A stretch of 45,548 nt of DNA, taken from assembly GCA_013202385.1 (NCBI GenBank), contig JABMOT010000298.1:1-45548 (forward strand), in the 5' to 3' direction. Of the stretch, positions 44,959 to 45,548 are shown piece after piece (positions within the stretch are counted from its first letter, which is position 1; each line of letters opens with the position of its first letter). The notes under the pieces were generated by a model. That model saw only the letters and a program-made list of their open reading frames with translations. It was not told where the DNA came from and made no database searches. A program made the translations under genes and the position numbers. This stretch comes from Fidelibacterota bacterium. GTDB lineage: Bacteria > Fidelibacterota > UBA8477 > JABMPR01.

Positions 44959-45160
44959 GGGTGCACCTCTCAAAAATGATTGGTAATAATTTAGTACCGT
45001 AACAGGGACAACCCATAAAGGAATTGCGCGGATTTCATGTGTAACAGAATCGCGGCTCCAAAGAAATCTTGTTCCATCCTTTGAAAAAAGCAACCCATTG
45101 CCTGTCCAGATGGTTATTTTAGCACTCTTAATTAGATAATTACAGCCGGAGATTTCAAAT

Positions 45161-45548
45161 ATGATCAACAAGACCTATATAAATCGAGCAGACGTTAAGG
45201 ACTACCTCGCGCAAGCGGATCCCAATGTCTTGAATTACATCGAACAATGTGAAATTCAGATTGATAAGCTAGCTGAGATTGGCTATCAACTCTCAAAAGA
45301 GCGAGACTTGCCCACGCTGTTAAATCTCATTATTGAGGAGGGTATGCGGATCACCAATTCTGATGGTGGAACGCTATACCTTGCCACTGAGGACAATCGG
45401 CTGGCTTTTGAGATTATGAAAACAAAATCTCTGGGGACCGATATGGGTGGCACCAGCAGCACGCCGATCCCCGAACAGATTTATCCAGTAAAGCTCTATA
45501 CGCCTGATGGGGAACCCAATCACAATAATATCTCGGCGTATGTCGGGC
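45161..45548 (+). CDS. GAF-domain sensor protein, partial
   Basis: The open frame from ATG 45161 (MINKTYINRADVKDYLAQAD) runs past the end of the window, so only 129 residues are visible. From about residue 50 they form a GAF domain: LLNLIIEEGMRITNSDGGTLYL, then DNRLAFEI and the GEPNHNNISAYVG segment that is typical of GAF modules placed before HD-GYP or cyclase domains. An output domain beyond the edge is expected but unseen. GGAG at 45148-45151 lies 9 bases before the ATG. It is divergent from phoH, so both promoters lie in 44959-45160. Confidence 0.8.
   Translation, partial: MINKTYINRADVKDYLAQADPNVLNYIEQCEIQIDKLAEIGYQLSKERDLPTLLNLIIEEGMRITNSDGGTLYLATEDNRLAFEIMKTKSLGTDMGGTSSTPIPEQIYPVKLYTPDGEPNHNNISAYVG

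Noticed and set aside
44959-45171. N-terminal extension of the PhoH protein
   Set aside because: The frame is open upstream, but a strong GAGAGGTG site and the PIN-domain start MKKILVLDTN place the real start at 44958. The upstream bases are the divergent promoter region.
1-45548. CRISPR arrays, transposases, integrases or prophage genes
   Set aside because: No regularly spaced repeats, recombinase motifs or phage structural genes were seen in any frame.

Overview
The window is about 45.5 kb of chromosome from a Gram-negative bacterium. It carries Bacteroidota-like traits: a GldL/GldM-type motor pair, a CcoN-CcoO fusion with a short single-haem CcoP, a TonB-dependent receptor with a carboxypeptidase-like N-terminal domain, and a PafA-type phosphatase. 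The set fits the FCB superphylum. A non-Bacteroidota member such as Marinimicrobia/Neomarinimicrobiota is a plausible guess, but no rRNA or other phylogenetic marker is present to settle it. There is no phage, transposase or CRISPR array. The window reads as stable chromosome with a few decayed genes.

Layout. 1-5.5 kb: valS, a PafA-type alkaline phosphatase and a TonB-C domain protein. 5.6-10.3 kb: a tight operon of a GldL-like two-helix protein, a GldM-like protein and two paralogous outer-membrane beta-barrel proteins, closed by a near-perfect 32-nt palindromic terminator. This is the most interesting locus: a GldLM-type proton motor without the usual GldK/GldN genes, coupled instead to two barrels. 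10.5-18.2 kb: a complete cbb3 oxidase locus (ccoI, ccoS, fused ccoNO, ccoQ, ccoP, ccoG, ccoH). 18.3-24.4 kb: a TPR lipoprotein, then a saccharopine/lysine-dehydrogenase-like enzyme, cupin, APC permease, NAD-dependent epimerase and two small membrane proteins. 24.6-31.6 kb: a Yej-type peptide ABC importer. Its first ATPase has two membrane-spanning insertions inside the nucleotide-binding domain, and its YejB permease has an extra external segment.

31.7-33.9 kb: a TonB-dependent receptor. 33.9-34.5 kb: a decayed DUF1801 gene and another minus-strand remnant. 34.5-37.2 kb: a transglutaminase-like protein and an ATP-grasp ligase. 37.2-41.4 kb (minus): the operon lrp-like, homoserine dehydrogenase, Cys/Met-metabolism PLP enzyme, followed by a lipoprotein amidase. 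41.6-43.0 kb: a small exported protein, a thioredoxin-type arsenate reductase and an O6-alkylguanine-DNA methyltransferase. 43.2-43.6 kb: a pseudogene that appears to join an AraC-type N-terminus to a GNAT C-terminus. 43.6-45.0 kb (minus): PIN-PhoH ATPase. From 45161 a GAF-domain protein runs off the window.

Working together: the cbb3 cluster builds a high-affinity oxidase that helps make the proton gradient. The GldLM-like motor and the TonB-type proteins would spend that gradient on work at the outer membrane. The TonB receptor beside the Yej importer could form a two-membrane uptake route for peptides or peptide-like compounds. These links are inferred from gene order and family knowledge.
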